DNA of 64,000 bases, from contig CM056879.1 in the NCBI GenBank assembly GCA_029876055.1, forward strand, positions 2,294,001 to 2,358,000. The letters are read 5' to 3'. The notes under the pieces are model-generated. The model saw only the letters and a list, made by a program, of their open reading frames with translations. It did not search any database and was not told the origin of the DNA. The DNA comes from Madurella fahalii. Lineage: Eukaryota > Ascomycota > Sordariomycetes > Sordariales. Shown here piece by piece: positions 34,627-44,984 of this stretch (position 1 is the stretch's first letter; the number at the start of each line of letters is the position of its first letter). A program made the position numbers and the translations under genes.

Positions 34627-37061
34627 ATGAGGTTCCGTGATGGTAAGTCAAGTTGTTCTCACGTCCATCAATACTTATTTCTAATTGCCTCCTAGGTCAA
34701 TGGCTCGTGGCGGAGGGCGTGCGGATCGAGTACGCCGAGGAGGTATACCGCATCACTCGCACGCCCTCGGGCAAGGGAATTAGTCTCCTGTGCCCAACAA
34801 GAAAGATTATGACGCGCGGTGATACGTTGAATCTTAGCACACTCAGCATTGTATGTTGTGGTTCAAGTTGAACACGAGGGGACAACCCTATGCCTAGGAA
34901 GCCGGCATTTGCTCTAACAGGGCATGTCTAGGATATCGAGGCCGCCTTTGACGGGGTCATCTCTGTCGAGACTACTCATTGGCAAGGAGCCGTTCGCCGC
35001 GGTCCCAACTTTGATCTCTTCCCTGCTGGGCGGCCCGGTGTCGATGCCAAGATCACAGAGAACGAGACGGGCACCACGCTGTCAGCCGGTGGTCTTTCAG
35101 CAGCCGTTAGTGGCAAGCCACATGAGTTCGACATCTCGTTCCACCCGACTGGCAGCAAGAAGCCCCTGACCACCCTCCTGAACCGCTCCGTGGGTTTGGC
35201 TTACGCACCGGCGCCGAGCAACCCCATGCAGCTCGCCGACATGCGCAACTTTAAGCATTACATTTTCACCCAAACCACCCTCAGTGTTGGCGAGTCGGTC
35301 CACGGTCTCGGTGAGCGCTTCGGTCCCTTCAACAAGGTTGGCCAAAAAGTCGATTTGTGGAACGCAGACGGGGGAACTTCCTCGGACCAGGCATACAAAA
35401 ACGTCAGCTTCTGGATGAGCTCGCGCGGTTACGGCGTATTCATTGATACGCCCGAACGTGTAGAACTCGAAGTTGGAAGCGAACGGTGCTGCCGTGTCCA
35501 GACCAGCGTCGAGGGGCAGAGGCTTCGCTGGTTTATCATCTACGGGCCGTCTCCGCGGGAGATCCTCCACAAATACTCCATCTTGACCGGAGCGCCGGGT
35601 GGCGTGCCGAGCTGGTCCTTTGGCTTGTGGCTTAGCACCTCGTTCACCACGTCTTACGACGAGAAGACGGTCAACAGCTTCCTCTCGGGCATGAAGGCGC
35701 GTGACATACCGGTCGAGGTGTTCCACTTTGACTGCTTCTGGCTCAAGGCCTTCCAGTGGTGCGACTTTGAATTTGACCAAGACATGTTCCCAGACCCCAA
35801 GGGCCAGATCACGCGCCTCAAGGCCGACGGCATCGTCAAGAAGGTCTGCGTGTGGACGAATCCGTACCTCGGTCAGGCGTCGCCCGTATTTGCCGAGGCC
35901 GCGGCTAAGGGCTACCTCCTCAAGCGCAAGAACGGCGACGTGTTCCAATGGGACCTGTGGCAGACGGGCATGGGCATCGTCGATTTCACCAACCCGGACG
36001 CCTGCGCCTGGTTCGTCGGCTGCCTGGAAAAGTTGTTCGACATGGGCGTCGACAGCATCAAGACCGACTTTGGAGAGCGCATCCCTTCCGAGGACGTCCA
36101 GTGGTTTGATCCGTCGGTGGACCCGAAGCGCATGCACAACTACTACGCCTTCATCTACAACAAGCTCGTGTACGAGACGCTCCAAAAGCGCTACGGCACC
36201 AACGAGGCCGTCCTCTTTGCTCGCGCCGCCACGGCGGGCACCCAGCGGTTCCCTCTCACCTGGGGGGGCGACTGTGAGTCAACGCCCGAGGCCATGGCCG
36301 AGTCGCTCCGTGGCGGGCTGTCTCTCGGCCTGTCGGGCTTTGCATTTTGGAGCGTCGATATTGGCGGCTTCGAGGGGTACCCGCCGCCCTGGATCTATAA
36401 GCGCTGGGTGGCCTTCGGGCTGCTCTGCTCGCACTCGCGCCTTCACGGTTCCAACTCGTACCGGGTACCGTGGACGGTGGACAACGATGACACTTCGGAC
36501 GAGGGCTGCTCGGCAACGCTGCGCAAGTGGACCCATCTCAAAGCCCGCCTGATGCCTTACTTGTTCTCGCAGGCACAGGAGTGCGTCAAGAATGGGGTTC
36601 CGCTTAGCTTGAGGGCGATGTGTATCGAGTTCCCTGACGATCCGACCGCGTGGACGCTGGATCGCCAGTTCATGCTTGGTGATAGCCTGCTCGTGGCACC
36701 GGTTTTTGAGGAGGATGGGACTGTTCAATTCTACCTGCCCAAGGGAAAGTGGACAAATTTCTTTTCTGGGGAGATCAAGGCCGGCCCAGGATGGTTCACC
36801 GAGACGCACACTTTCGGTACCTTGCCATTGTATGTCCGTCCTAACACGCTGTTGGTCCTGGGCAAGGAGGGCGAGAAGAGGACGGTCTACGACTATACCC
36901 GTGATGTGGAGGTGAGGAGTTACTTTGCTGCCGAAGGTGCCAAGGCCGTGTTGGTCGACGGTGAGGGCAAGACGGTCGGCACGTTAGAGGTGAAGCACGG
37001 GGAGGTCGCTGGGAGTGATGTGCTGAAGGGCAACTCTGTAATCACTGTTGTTAGCGCATAG
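34627..37061 (+). CDS. GH31 alpha-xylosidase (YicI type), intracellular
   Basis: Three exons, 34627-34642, 34696-34850 and 34932-37061 (766 residues). The 16-base first exon is needed to give MRFRDGQWLVAEGV, the usual start of this subfamily. Domains: N-terminal beta-sandwich (to about 290), the (beta/alpha)8 barrel, then C-terminal beta domains. The nucleophile is Asp436 in KTDFGERIPSE, the motif that distinguishes alpha-xylosidases such as E. coli YicI from alpha-glucosidases. The acid/base is probably Asp504 in LTWGGDCEST. Other landmarks are GERFGPFNKVGQ, VEVFHFDCFWLKAFQW and GFAFWSVDIGGFEGYPPPWI. There is no signal peptide, so it should act in the cytosol on imported xylose-capped oligosaccharides such as isoprimeverose. 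It ends convergently with the MFS sugar transporter gene. Confidence 0.95.
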
Positions 37062-37804
37062 GCATTGAGATTTAAATGCTTCTGCTTGCTAGTATACTAC
37101 TTACCTTCAGTCCTCCACGTGCCCTTCCGATCCGCTTTCCTGATGATTATGGCGGAGGAGCAGTGCCTGGGATCTCAGAAACATGCCAGATGCGGGGCAG
37201 AAGCCAGGGCAACCCTTCGATCTGCGCTCCACCTCTTGCATTGAATCCACAAGGGCTTATCTACGTGTAATCTCACAGCTCATACCCCACCTGGCCCAAG
37301 AGTTAGAGCGCAGTTAGCTGCAGGGGATCTCTTTTGATATATACCGCTCAAAGTCTCCCAGATATTGGGATCTGAACAAGGCACACTTTCTCTTCTTTTC
37401 TCCTATCAACGCTCTATTCCTGAGCCGCCTTTTCGCCCCCTGCAGTGTCACAGTATCCCTCTATCAGGCTGTGCTAGAGAGCAGAGACTACTTGCTTAAC
37501 AGGACCACCACTGCAAGATACCATGCGACATGGATTAACTTGACGTATTGTGCATAAACAGGGCCACATTGGACAAGACTAGGATATCTCTTTACCGAGT
37601 GCTACTCATAAGCAGCCATACCTCCTTTGGTCACCGACCACAGATCTTGCCGCATTCAACTAAAAGATGGTAATATTGCTGGAACTTCTGGCATTGGGGG
37701 CAGAAGTAATTATAGGAACATGGCATTACTACTCCATGCTCCTATACATCTGGTTTATGGCATACAAAGTACATGCTAAATTCTTACACGGACCCGAACC
37801 TTTA
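37062..37804. other. Intergenic, convergent 3' ends
   Basis: Lies between the ends of GH31 (+) and the MFS transporter (-). It holds one copy of a 37-bp repeat (37102-37138), matched at 40733-40769. Otherwise nothing is seen. Confidence 0.55.
37102..37138 (+). repeat. Short direct repeat, copy 1
   Basis: Reads TACCTTCAGTCCTCCACG and ends GATCCGCTTT. It matches 40733-40769 with a few substitutions in the middle. Origin unknown. Confidence 0.65.
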
Positions 37805-39538
37805 TCATGCCTCCTTTTCAAGCCTACCTTCATGCTCCGGCTGAGCCAAATCGCTCTTATCGTGATCCTTGGCAAGAGTTCCCGTCGCCCTATCGCCGAA
37901 CAAGACGTCAATTTCCTCCAACGAGAGCTGCTTCGTCTCCTTGAAGAAGAAAAAGACGATTGGTATGGTGACGAGAACATCCCAGGCAACGAACAAGAAG
38001 TAAAACTTCCACGAAAGCTCCTTGAGCGCCATCGGTGACAGCTGCGACCAAAAGGTCGCCACGAGCCAGTTACCAATACCAGTAGCAAAGGCGTTGCCGC
38101 GAGCACGGATCTACATGGGCATGACCTCGGACATGTACACCCACGAGATGGGGCCCCAGGAGAGGGAAAAGATGGCAGTGACGCAGAATAGGAAGAAGAT
38201 GCCGGCGATGGAGAGCCCCTGTGAAGGGTTTAGCGGATCGATCTGGCTGTTGATGGCCGCCTCGCAGATGAACGCGACGGCGATGGCCACGGTACCCCAT
38301 AAGAGGGGCCGACGGCGGCCGACACGGTCGATGACGAAGATGATGAACACCAGATTGGCGAGGGGGCCAACGCAGTTGTAGATGCCCGCCACAAGAAGGG
38401 CACGGTTGCCCGCTATCCCCAGGGCATGGTACATCTGCGTCTGGTAATACCTGTTAAGAGCACAATGTTAGCGACTGGCTGATAGGTACGGTACATTACA
38501 AAACACTCTCAAACAATCCACCCGCTGCTGTTGCATACCCGATAACGTTGATGGCGGTGAATTGGGTAAGGACTTGGACGGCGACACCGTGCATGAGCCG
38601 TGTTCGCCACTGGGGAACAGTGAACATGATCCTCCACCCAGGGGCGGTGATGGCTTTTTCTGCGGCAATGGTGGTTTTGATGTCGTGATACTCCTGCTGG
38701 ATCCAGAGCTCGTTGGTGCCATCGTAATGGAGCTTACGGAGGACGCGCATCGCCTCCTCCTCGTGATCCGTCTCCATGAGGTGGCGGGGAGACTCCGGAA
38801 AGAACATGATGCCGCACACGAGAATGGCAGCAGGCAGGGCCTGGAAGGCAAGCGGGAATCGCCATTGGAACTGGCCTAGGCCTCCCTCGGCGTGTGCGGA
38901 TCCGTATCCAACCCACGTGGAGCTGGAGGAAGATTCAGATAATTAGCTTGAGTACCACCCCTATACACACCGTGCAGCGCTCACAAACTGCCCGGGCGGA
39001 TAGAACCTACAAGATAAATCCTACGCCAATCATCTGCTGCGACAAGCCGACGATCAAGCCTCTGATTTTGGGGTGGGCACACTCTGACTGGTAGACGGGG
39101 ACCGACATGCTCAGAAGCCCGACTGCCCAGCCGGCAATGATGCGGCCGACGAGGATCATGGCGAGATTCTGGGCGGCGGCTTGCAGGACGGCCCCGACAA
39201 CGGCGATCATGGCCCCAATCATGATTGTCTTTCTCCGCCCGAACCTGTCCATTGTAAGACCTCCCATCAGCGAGCCAAATACGGCTCCTCCCGAGAAAGT
39301 GCTGTTGATGGCTCCGATAATCGGGGTTCCAGGACTGGTGTGGAAAAACTCGAGGAAATCGGGGGATGCGATGACATCGGTCATGACGCCCGAGTCGTAG
39401 CCAAAGAGGAACGACCTGTGGTAACATTTTCTGTCAGCATACCTACTCGTCTACCTGGCAGAGAGAAGACCAAGTCGTCGGCGCGGCATACCCTGAGGCG
39501 GCAAAAGCCGCGAGGCAGATGTTGAAGGCCTTGCCCAT
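37805..39538 (-). pseudogene. MFS sugar transporter with one premature stop
   Basis: Four exons, 39538-39492, 39415-39011, 38922-38500 and 38450-37805, would encode 506 codons. The sugar-porter signatures are present: GSFLFGYDSGVMTD (helix 1), MDRFGRRKTI (loop 2-3), RIIAGWAVGLLSMSVPVYQSE, PESPRHLME, VQVLTQFTAINVIGYA, VIDRVGRRRPLL and a final KETKQLSLEEIDVLFG. At codon 405 (complement of 38111-38113) a TAG stands in SEVMPM-stop-IRARGNAF, where the family has M-[QR]-I/L-R, i.e. one C-to-T change of CAG would explain it. The frame is otherwise intact on both sides. Truncation would remove the last helices. It is a recent pseudogene, a strain allele, or a base error. Position next to GH31 suggests an oligosaccharide or sugar porter. 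Confidence 0.85.
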
Positions 39539-40382
39539 GGTTGCCAACCGGAGCGTACCCAGAATTTCGGCCCGTCACGATTCCGACTTTCCGGTAGCCA
39601 GCGGAGAGGTTTGGGAATCTAGACTTGATCGCCGCTGACGGATCTCACTTATATAATGCAAATTCATAGGCGTCTCGGGGTTGGTTGTGCCGATCGCCAC
39701 GCACATGGCAGCGATCTGCCGCACACCTCAGAACCGCCTCCCCGGTCCTCTCCCATATCCCTGCTGAAGTCCCAATTCTCTCCAACTCGTCCCGTGTAAA
39801 CAGACACTTCTGCAAGCTGGCTGCATTGTTGCATTGGGGAACCTACACGCCTAGCCGTATCCCCATCGATGGCTAGGCCCTGTTTGCTTCCGGTCTTGGC
39901 ACGGAAAGTAATTTGATTCGTGCGCTTCCAGAGCCGCCACTCAGCTCTTGCTGCAGGCTCACTGTGTGGATATGTGTGGATATGTGTGGATACGTGTGGG
40001 GTCACGACCATCGGAGGGGGGGTAGTTGTTCCCCGGCGGCTCCGGATAGCACCAAGGAAGCTTGGTGTCTCTGGATAGTTGCTGAATGTGGCCGGGCGGG
40101 CCCGGCAGTGGCTGCCCACTTACTAAGGAGTCGGCCCTGAACTTTAGTTGTGTTGGATGGCGGATCATGGATGCAACATCTGATGGATAATAAATATAGT
40201 CTAGCACCGTGTTTCCCGGACGGCGGCTTCCTGCGCGTATTTCTTGGTCGTAGTACGGGTTGGGAAGGTTGAAGCGAGACTGACTTGCCAGTGTCAGATG
40301 CGAAGCTGTCAGCGTCGACATGTGCACTGAAGAACAATACTCTCCCGCGACATCTAAGCTACCATTTCACAGGGAAAGAGAT

Positions 40383-40572
40383 AGAAAGGGAAAGAAAAAA
40401 AAAAAGAGAGAGAGAGAGAGAAAGAGAGAAAAGGAGGGAGAGAAAAAAAGAAAAGAAAAAGAAAAGAAAAAGAAAAGAAAAAGAAAAGAAAAAGAAAAGA
40501 AAAAGAAAAGAAAAAGAAAAGAAAAAGAGAAAAGAGAAAAAAGAGAAAGAGAAAAGAGAAAAAAAGAGAAAG
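40383..40572 (+). repeat. 190-base uninterrupted polypurine tract
   Basis: Every base from 40383 to 40572 is A or G, mostly GAAAAA and GAGA units with many mirror-symmetric segments; purine-rich sequence continues to about 40627 with few breaks. Such tracts can form intramolecular triplexes (H-DNA). Confidence 0.95.
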
Positions 40573-40732
40573 CGAAAAGAGAAAAAAAGAGAAAGAGAAA
40601 AAAACAAAAAAAAAAAAAAAAAGAAAAAGCAACCAGCCAGCTGGAGGAAAGAGGCTGTGATGCAAAAATGGCTGTATACTGGGGATGATTGAAATAGTTA
40701 CTTCTGATTGCCAGCATACTAGATACTTAAGG

Positions 40733-40769
40733 TACCTTCAGTCCTCAACGCGCCCTCTAGATCCGCTTT
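40733..40769 (+). repeat. Short direct repeat, copy 2
   Basis: Reads TACCTTCAGTCCTCAACG and ends GATCCGCTTT; partner of 37102-37138 in the same orientation. The two copies bracket the transporter gene and its flanks. Confidence 0.65.
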
Positions 40770-41490
40770 ACCGTGGCTTTGTACAGGACGCTAGAGGCGC
40801 ACATGATAGCTGATGCGAAAAAGAACCAAGGGCTGTAATCCCGGGTGCTCAAGGGTCGTCCCAAGAGGTAGCAAACAGTGAGGTAACCGACTCTTCGGCT
40901 GCGGCAGGTCGGAGGCGGACCATCGGTGAATGTAAGGTGCAGTACACCACGTGGTCCACACAAAACCAGAAGAATCAGACCTGCGGGGACTTACTTCAAC
41001 AAGCCGATTAAATCGCATAATCCCCCAGAGGCTGTGGCCTATACGTAGCGCAGTGTTATTAATATTGGATGGTATTGCACAAAACACCTAAAAGTTAGTC
41101 AAAAAGTAGAGTCACACTTGGCGCCCCACACCCACTTTGATACTCTCCTTACAGGAACAGCCACAACACAGTCAAAAGTAGGCCAAATTGAATGCGGACT
41201 TGATCAAATTGAAGGTATTTGACTGGGCTTCAATACTTGGTATACTAGCCTTGTACCTTACGCACTGCAGCCAGGCGCCTAGGCATAGACTGGATCAGCC
41301 TATCTATCAAGTCCTGGGGCATCCTATCCCACGCCTCCCTCAGGGCCGCTTCTACCTTTGCGATATTAGCCTCGTTTTTCTTAAGTAAGCGTAGGTCTGG
41401 AAAGTCCCTACGTAGGATTTCCTTCATTTTCTTCTAGACGTGCTCAATCGGGTTTAAATCTGGACTGTGGGCGGGGTGTTCTATCACCTA

Positions 41491-42905
41491 CAGTCCCTGT
41501 CAAAAAGTCGAGTCACACTCCCCACTTAACCGACGCGACCGCGTCCCACAACGCGTTTTCCCAATACTACCCACAATCTTCAAACAGCCACAACTTCGTC
41601 AATTACCGGTCAAAATGAGAGCTTTCGGCATAGAATTGTCTCCCAATGTCCGCTCTATCAGTGGAAAAAGGAAGTTTCTTACTACGGAAGAGCGGGCTGC
41701 AATTGTTGCCGCTCGAATGGCTGGGGTTCCCCGTAAGGTCTTGGCTGCCAACTTTGACTGCAGTCCAGCCTGTGTATCCCGTACCGTCAAGCGCTTCTAC
41801 ACCCGCAATACCGTCGAAAGCGTACCTCGCAGTGGCTGTCTAAGGAAGCTCAGCCCTCAACAAGCCCGATATATGGTTCAGATGGTAAAAAGGAACCCCC
41901 GAATGAGCTGGGCTGCTCTGATTAGAAACTGCCTTATTGGGGTCAGTCGGAACACACTACGTAAGGTCTTGGGCAAGCATTTTAGATGCAAATTCCGTTC
42001 TATCAAGCGTATTGCCCTTAACTATCAGAGGGCAGCCAATCGGCTCGCGTATACAAAAAGATTGAGGCGCGAGGAGGCTATATTGATAGAGGTAAGCCGG
42101 CTTGTATAGGTCGTCTTTAGGAGCCTGCTAATTGCTTCTAAATTTAGGGGGCATACTCTGATGAATCGTCTGTTGCTACGGCCCCAGATACGCCTAATGG
42201 CTGGGTTTTTCGAACCCCAGAGACCAAGTACGACAAGGAGGTTGTTAATATTCAGGCCCACGTTAAGTCTGAGATTACAATCATAGTATGGGGGATGATA
42301 TGGGTGGGTGGGAGATCTCCCTTGGTAATCATGACCAGGGATCTCGACGCCCCGTGCCATGAATATACAGCTAATAGCTATATCTGGGCTCTGGAGGAAG
42401 GTCTGGCTCCGTACTATCGCCCTGGTACTTTTTTTCTTCAGGATAACGCCAAAATCCACATGGCAGACAAGACGAAGGAATGGCTCGAGTGGCATGGAAT
42501 CTGGGTAATGGAACACCCTTCCCACAGTCCAGATTTGAACCCGATTGAGCACGTCTGGAAGAAAATGAAGGAATCCTACGTAGGAACTACCCTGGACTAT
42601 ATTTACTCAAGAAAAATGAGGCCAATATCGCAAAGGTAGAAGCGGCCCTGAAGGATGTATGGGATAAGGTGCCCCAGGACTTAATAGATAGGCTGATCAA
42701 GTCTATGCCCAGGCGCCTGGCTGCAGTACGTAAGATACACCGCTGGTATACCAAATATTGAAGCTTAGTCAAATACCATCAATTTGATCAAGTCTGAGTT
42801 CAATTTGGCCGAGTTTTGACTGTGTTATGGCTGTTTTTGTAAGGAGGGCAGTAAAGTGGGCGGGGGCGCCAAGGCGAGTGTGACTCTACTTTTTGACAGG
42901 GTCTT
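41491..42905 (+). mobile_element. Tc1/mariner-like element B, nested in element A
   Basis: 1415 bp with terminal inverted repeats that share CCCTGTCAAAAAGT (left 41495-41508; complement near the right end) and a TA on both sides (41489-41490 and 42906-42907). Removing it and one TA rejoins the two halves of element A's transposase exactly at the HGI-W-V position, which fixes both boundaries. It carries one transposase gene in the + direction. Confidence 0.92.
41615..42761 (+). pseudogene. Tc1-type transposase of element B (one-base frameshift)
   Basis: Exon 1 41615-42091 encodes the paired-type HTH region (KRKFLTTEERAAIVAARMAG). A 56-base intron (42092-42147) follows. Exon 2 encodes the DDE catalytic core: Asp in AYSDES, Asp in FFLQDNAKIH and Glu in DLNPIEHVWKKMKE, a DD34E-type arrangement. 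Near 42570 the sequence GAAGGAATCC is one base shorter than GAAGGAAATCC of element A. This throws the last ~60 residues (LLKKNEANIAKVEAAL to RRLAAVRK) into another frame, which then runs to the natural stop at 42759-42761. The catalytic triad precedes the lesion, but the C-terminus is lost, so the copy is probably inactive. Confidence 0.88.
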
Positions 42906-43596
42906 TAGATTCCGTGCTGTTCAAGCCAATCCTTCGTCTTACCTGCCACATGGATTTTGGCGTTATCCTGAAGAAAAAAAGTGCCAGGGCGATAGCAGGG
43001 AGCCAGGCCCTCCTCCAGAGCCCAGATATAGCTATTAGCTCTATATCCTTAGCGCGGGGTATTGGGATCCCTGGTTATGATTACTAAGGAGGACCTCCCC
43101 TCTATCTATATTATCCCCTATACTATAACTGTAATCTCAGCCTTTGACGTGGGCTTGGATATTGACAACCTCCTTGTTGTATTTGCTCTCTGGGGTGCGA
43201 AAAACCTAGCCATTAGGGGTATCCGGGGCAGTAGCAAGAGACGACTTATCAGAATAGGCCCCCTGAATTCAGGGGCGTTAGCAGGTTCTATGACATAGCT
43301 TAGGCAAGTCGGCTTACCTCCATCAATATCGGTTCCTTACGCCTCAGGTTTTTTATGTTTATAAGCCGATTGGCTGCTCTTTACTTGTTGAGGGCGATAC
43401 GCTTGATAGACCTGAATTTGCGCTTGAAATATTGAAATGGTGCGGGAACACACACCTACACACACAACAACAAGAAGGGAGGGCGAAAGACGGCCAAATG
43501 CCAGATAGACAAGATAGACAAGACAGGCCAGGCGACACCACCACAAGTCGGGTCCCTGCAGCCTAAACAAGGTCAAAACAACATGTGCAGATAGAG

Positions 43597-43616
43597 CTCC
43601 CTCTGCTCAGAGGGAG
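43597..43616. repeat. Hairpin 1 of the SINE-like repeat
   Basis: Inverted repeat CTCCCTCTG-ct-CAGAGGGAG, 9-bp arms with a 2-base centre. Its sequence is almost the same as hairpin 2 of the same repeat. Confidence 0.9.
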
Positions 43617-43790
43617 ATCGCTTTGCACGCAAAGAAAGCTCGTCAATTGAGCTTGCAACAAGTGTGAAGAAAAGTGCTGAATTGATTGTCCTGTCTAAGG
43701 AGCAACGGCCAGGACGGCCCTACATATGGTGCGAAAGAAAATGGGCCCACGGCAAGTTCCAGCCCCCGGGGCACCATCCTAGCAACTGTG

Positions 43791-43808
43791 TCCCTCTGAT
43801 CAGAGGGA
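43791..43808. repeat. Hairpin 2 of the SINE-like repeat
   Basis: Perfect 18-bp palindrome TCCCTCTGATCAGAGGGA. In copy 2 the equivalent site has one change (CGG for CTG). Confidence 0.9.
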
Positions 43809-44439
43809 CCCCACCGTCTGGGAACGGTTTTCCCCAATTCAATATCTACCGAGGATCTTACGTAGGGTGTTCTTCATTACGCCTACAGGGCAGGAACTAA
43901 CTAAGGTAGCCTAACTTATATAGGAGTTCCTTTTTACCATCCGAACTATATATCGGATAGTATAGGGGCTAAGCTTCTTTGGACGGCCCGAGTGAAGTGC
44001 AGTTTCAACGGTGCTACGGTTGTAGAAGCGCTATACTGTACGGGAGACATAGGCTAATTAAACTGCAGTCAAAATTCTCGGCTACAATCTTCCGAGGGAC
44101 TCCAGCTATTCGAGCCGTAACAATTGAAGCCCGTTCTTCCGGAGTAAGGAACTTCCTTTTCCCCCTTATAGAACGGACATTAGGGTTTAATTCACTACCA
44201 AAGGCACGCATTTTGGCCTAGAATTGACAAAGTTATGGTTGTTTGGAGTAGGAGGGTAGGATTGGGAGGCGCGTTGTGGGACGCGACTGCGTTTGGGTGG
44301 GTGGGGAATGTGACTCTACTTTTTGACCCTGACTGTAATTAAGCGAGCCTGGTTCTTGAAAAGTAATCGAGGAGCGATGGCGATATGGCCGGCAGGCGAG
44401 GCCGTGATCTCCGAGTCAGAGTTAACGAGAATGGGCATT

Positions 44440-44641
44440 TACTAGAGGGAGCTCTATCTATATCTTGTTTCAACCTTATTTTAAGCCACAGGGACCTAAT
44501 TTGTTGTGGTGTTGCCTAGCCCGTCTCACCTATCTTGTCTGTCTGGTATTTGGCTACCTTTTTGCGGCTTTGCCCTCTTGCTTGTCCTGATAGGTATATG
44601 GGTATATGGGTGTAATTAGATGTGTGTTTCTTCACCATTTA
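44440..44641 (+). mobile_element. SINE-like repeat, degenerate 3' half (copy 3)
   Basis: Matches the second half of copies 1 and 2 from AGAGGGAGCTCTATCT, through the TGTGGTGGTGTTGCC-like part, to the end TTCACCATTTA. It is more AT-rich, as expected of an old or RIP-mutated copy. The 5' half is missing or unrecognisable. Confidence 0.75.
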
Positions 44642-44984
44642 ATCATCGACTCGCCGTCCAATGTCACGGGTCTCTCTTGACCTGCCGGGCTAGTCAGCTG
44701 GGTTGCAGCTGTAATTATTCGATGTCCCATTGTTCCTGGCGGCATGTGAACACTTTTTTAGCGTCTAACATTAGTAGTATGATTGGTGAAGTGTAACTTA
44801 TGATCGGTGAAGTGCTAAGGAAAGAAGGCTCGCGCACGGGGCGCTTCGGTTTGCGCTTAAAGCTCTTTGTTCTCCTTTGCGTCTTTCCGTTTCCTTCCAC
44901 ATTTTGCATCCTGCACGACTCCGCAACGCAGCCACCATCTCCCAAAGCAGGCACCGTTTCGCAAAGCTAGCTAAGTCTGGAAAC

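Larger units (their letters stand above)
39539..41088. other. Intergenic between the transporter and the TE island
   Basis: Contains three tandem copies of a 10-bp TGTGGATATG-type unit near 39963-39995, the polypurine tract (40383-40572), and the second copy of the 37-bp repeat. Frames on the minus strand at 41087-40757 have no recognisable product. Confidence 0.5.
43433..43839 (-). mobile_element. SINE-like repeat, copy 1 (inserted in Tc1 element A)
   Basis: 407 bp in the minus sense, starting AATTGGGGAAAAC and ending CACCATTTCA. Near-identical to 46931-47344. Flanks read ATATTG and ATATTT, a 6-bp target duplication with one change; deleting the insert restores element A's alignment to element B. 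It has no protein-coding frame. Contains the palindromes described separately. Confidence 0.85.
41091..44335 (-). mobile_element. Tc1/mariner-like element A, minus orientation, split by two insertions
   Basis: Ends share the inverted repeat GTCAAAAAGTAGAGTCACA (left 41098-41116, right complement 44309-44327) and are flanked by TA at 41089-41090 and 44336-44337. Inside are pieces of a Tc1 transposase on the minus strand: the N-terminal HTH region from 44211 (MRAFGSELNPNVRSIRGK), a middle part with DNAKIH at about 42950, and the C-terminal part DLNPIEHV to RLAAVRK at 41460-41245. The reading frame is interrupted by element B (41491-42905), by a SINE-like repeat (43433-43839) and by several stops, one of which replaces the Trp of EHVW with TAG. 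Without insertions it would be about 1.4 kb, normal for Tc1. Dead copy. Confidence 0.88.

Noticed and set aside
35097..36185. 362-codon minus-strand frame
   Set aside because: Antisense shadow of the GH31 gene.
40367..40717. Lys/Glu/Arg and Phe/Ser-rich frames over the polypurine tract
   Set aside because: Simple-sequence artefacts without stops because of the purine bias; no gene.
40757..41087. Possible C-terminal piece of a membrane protein on the minus strand next to Tc1 element A
   Set aside because: A donor-like gtaagt and a few hydrophobic segments were seen, but no family motif could be established.
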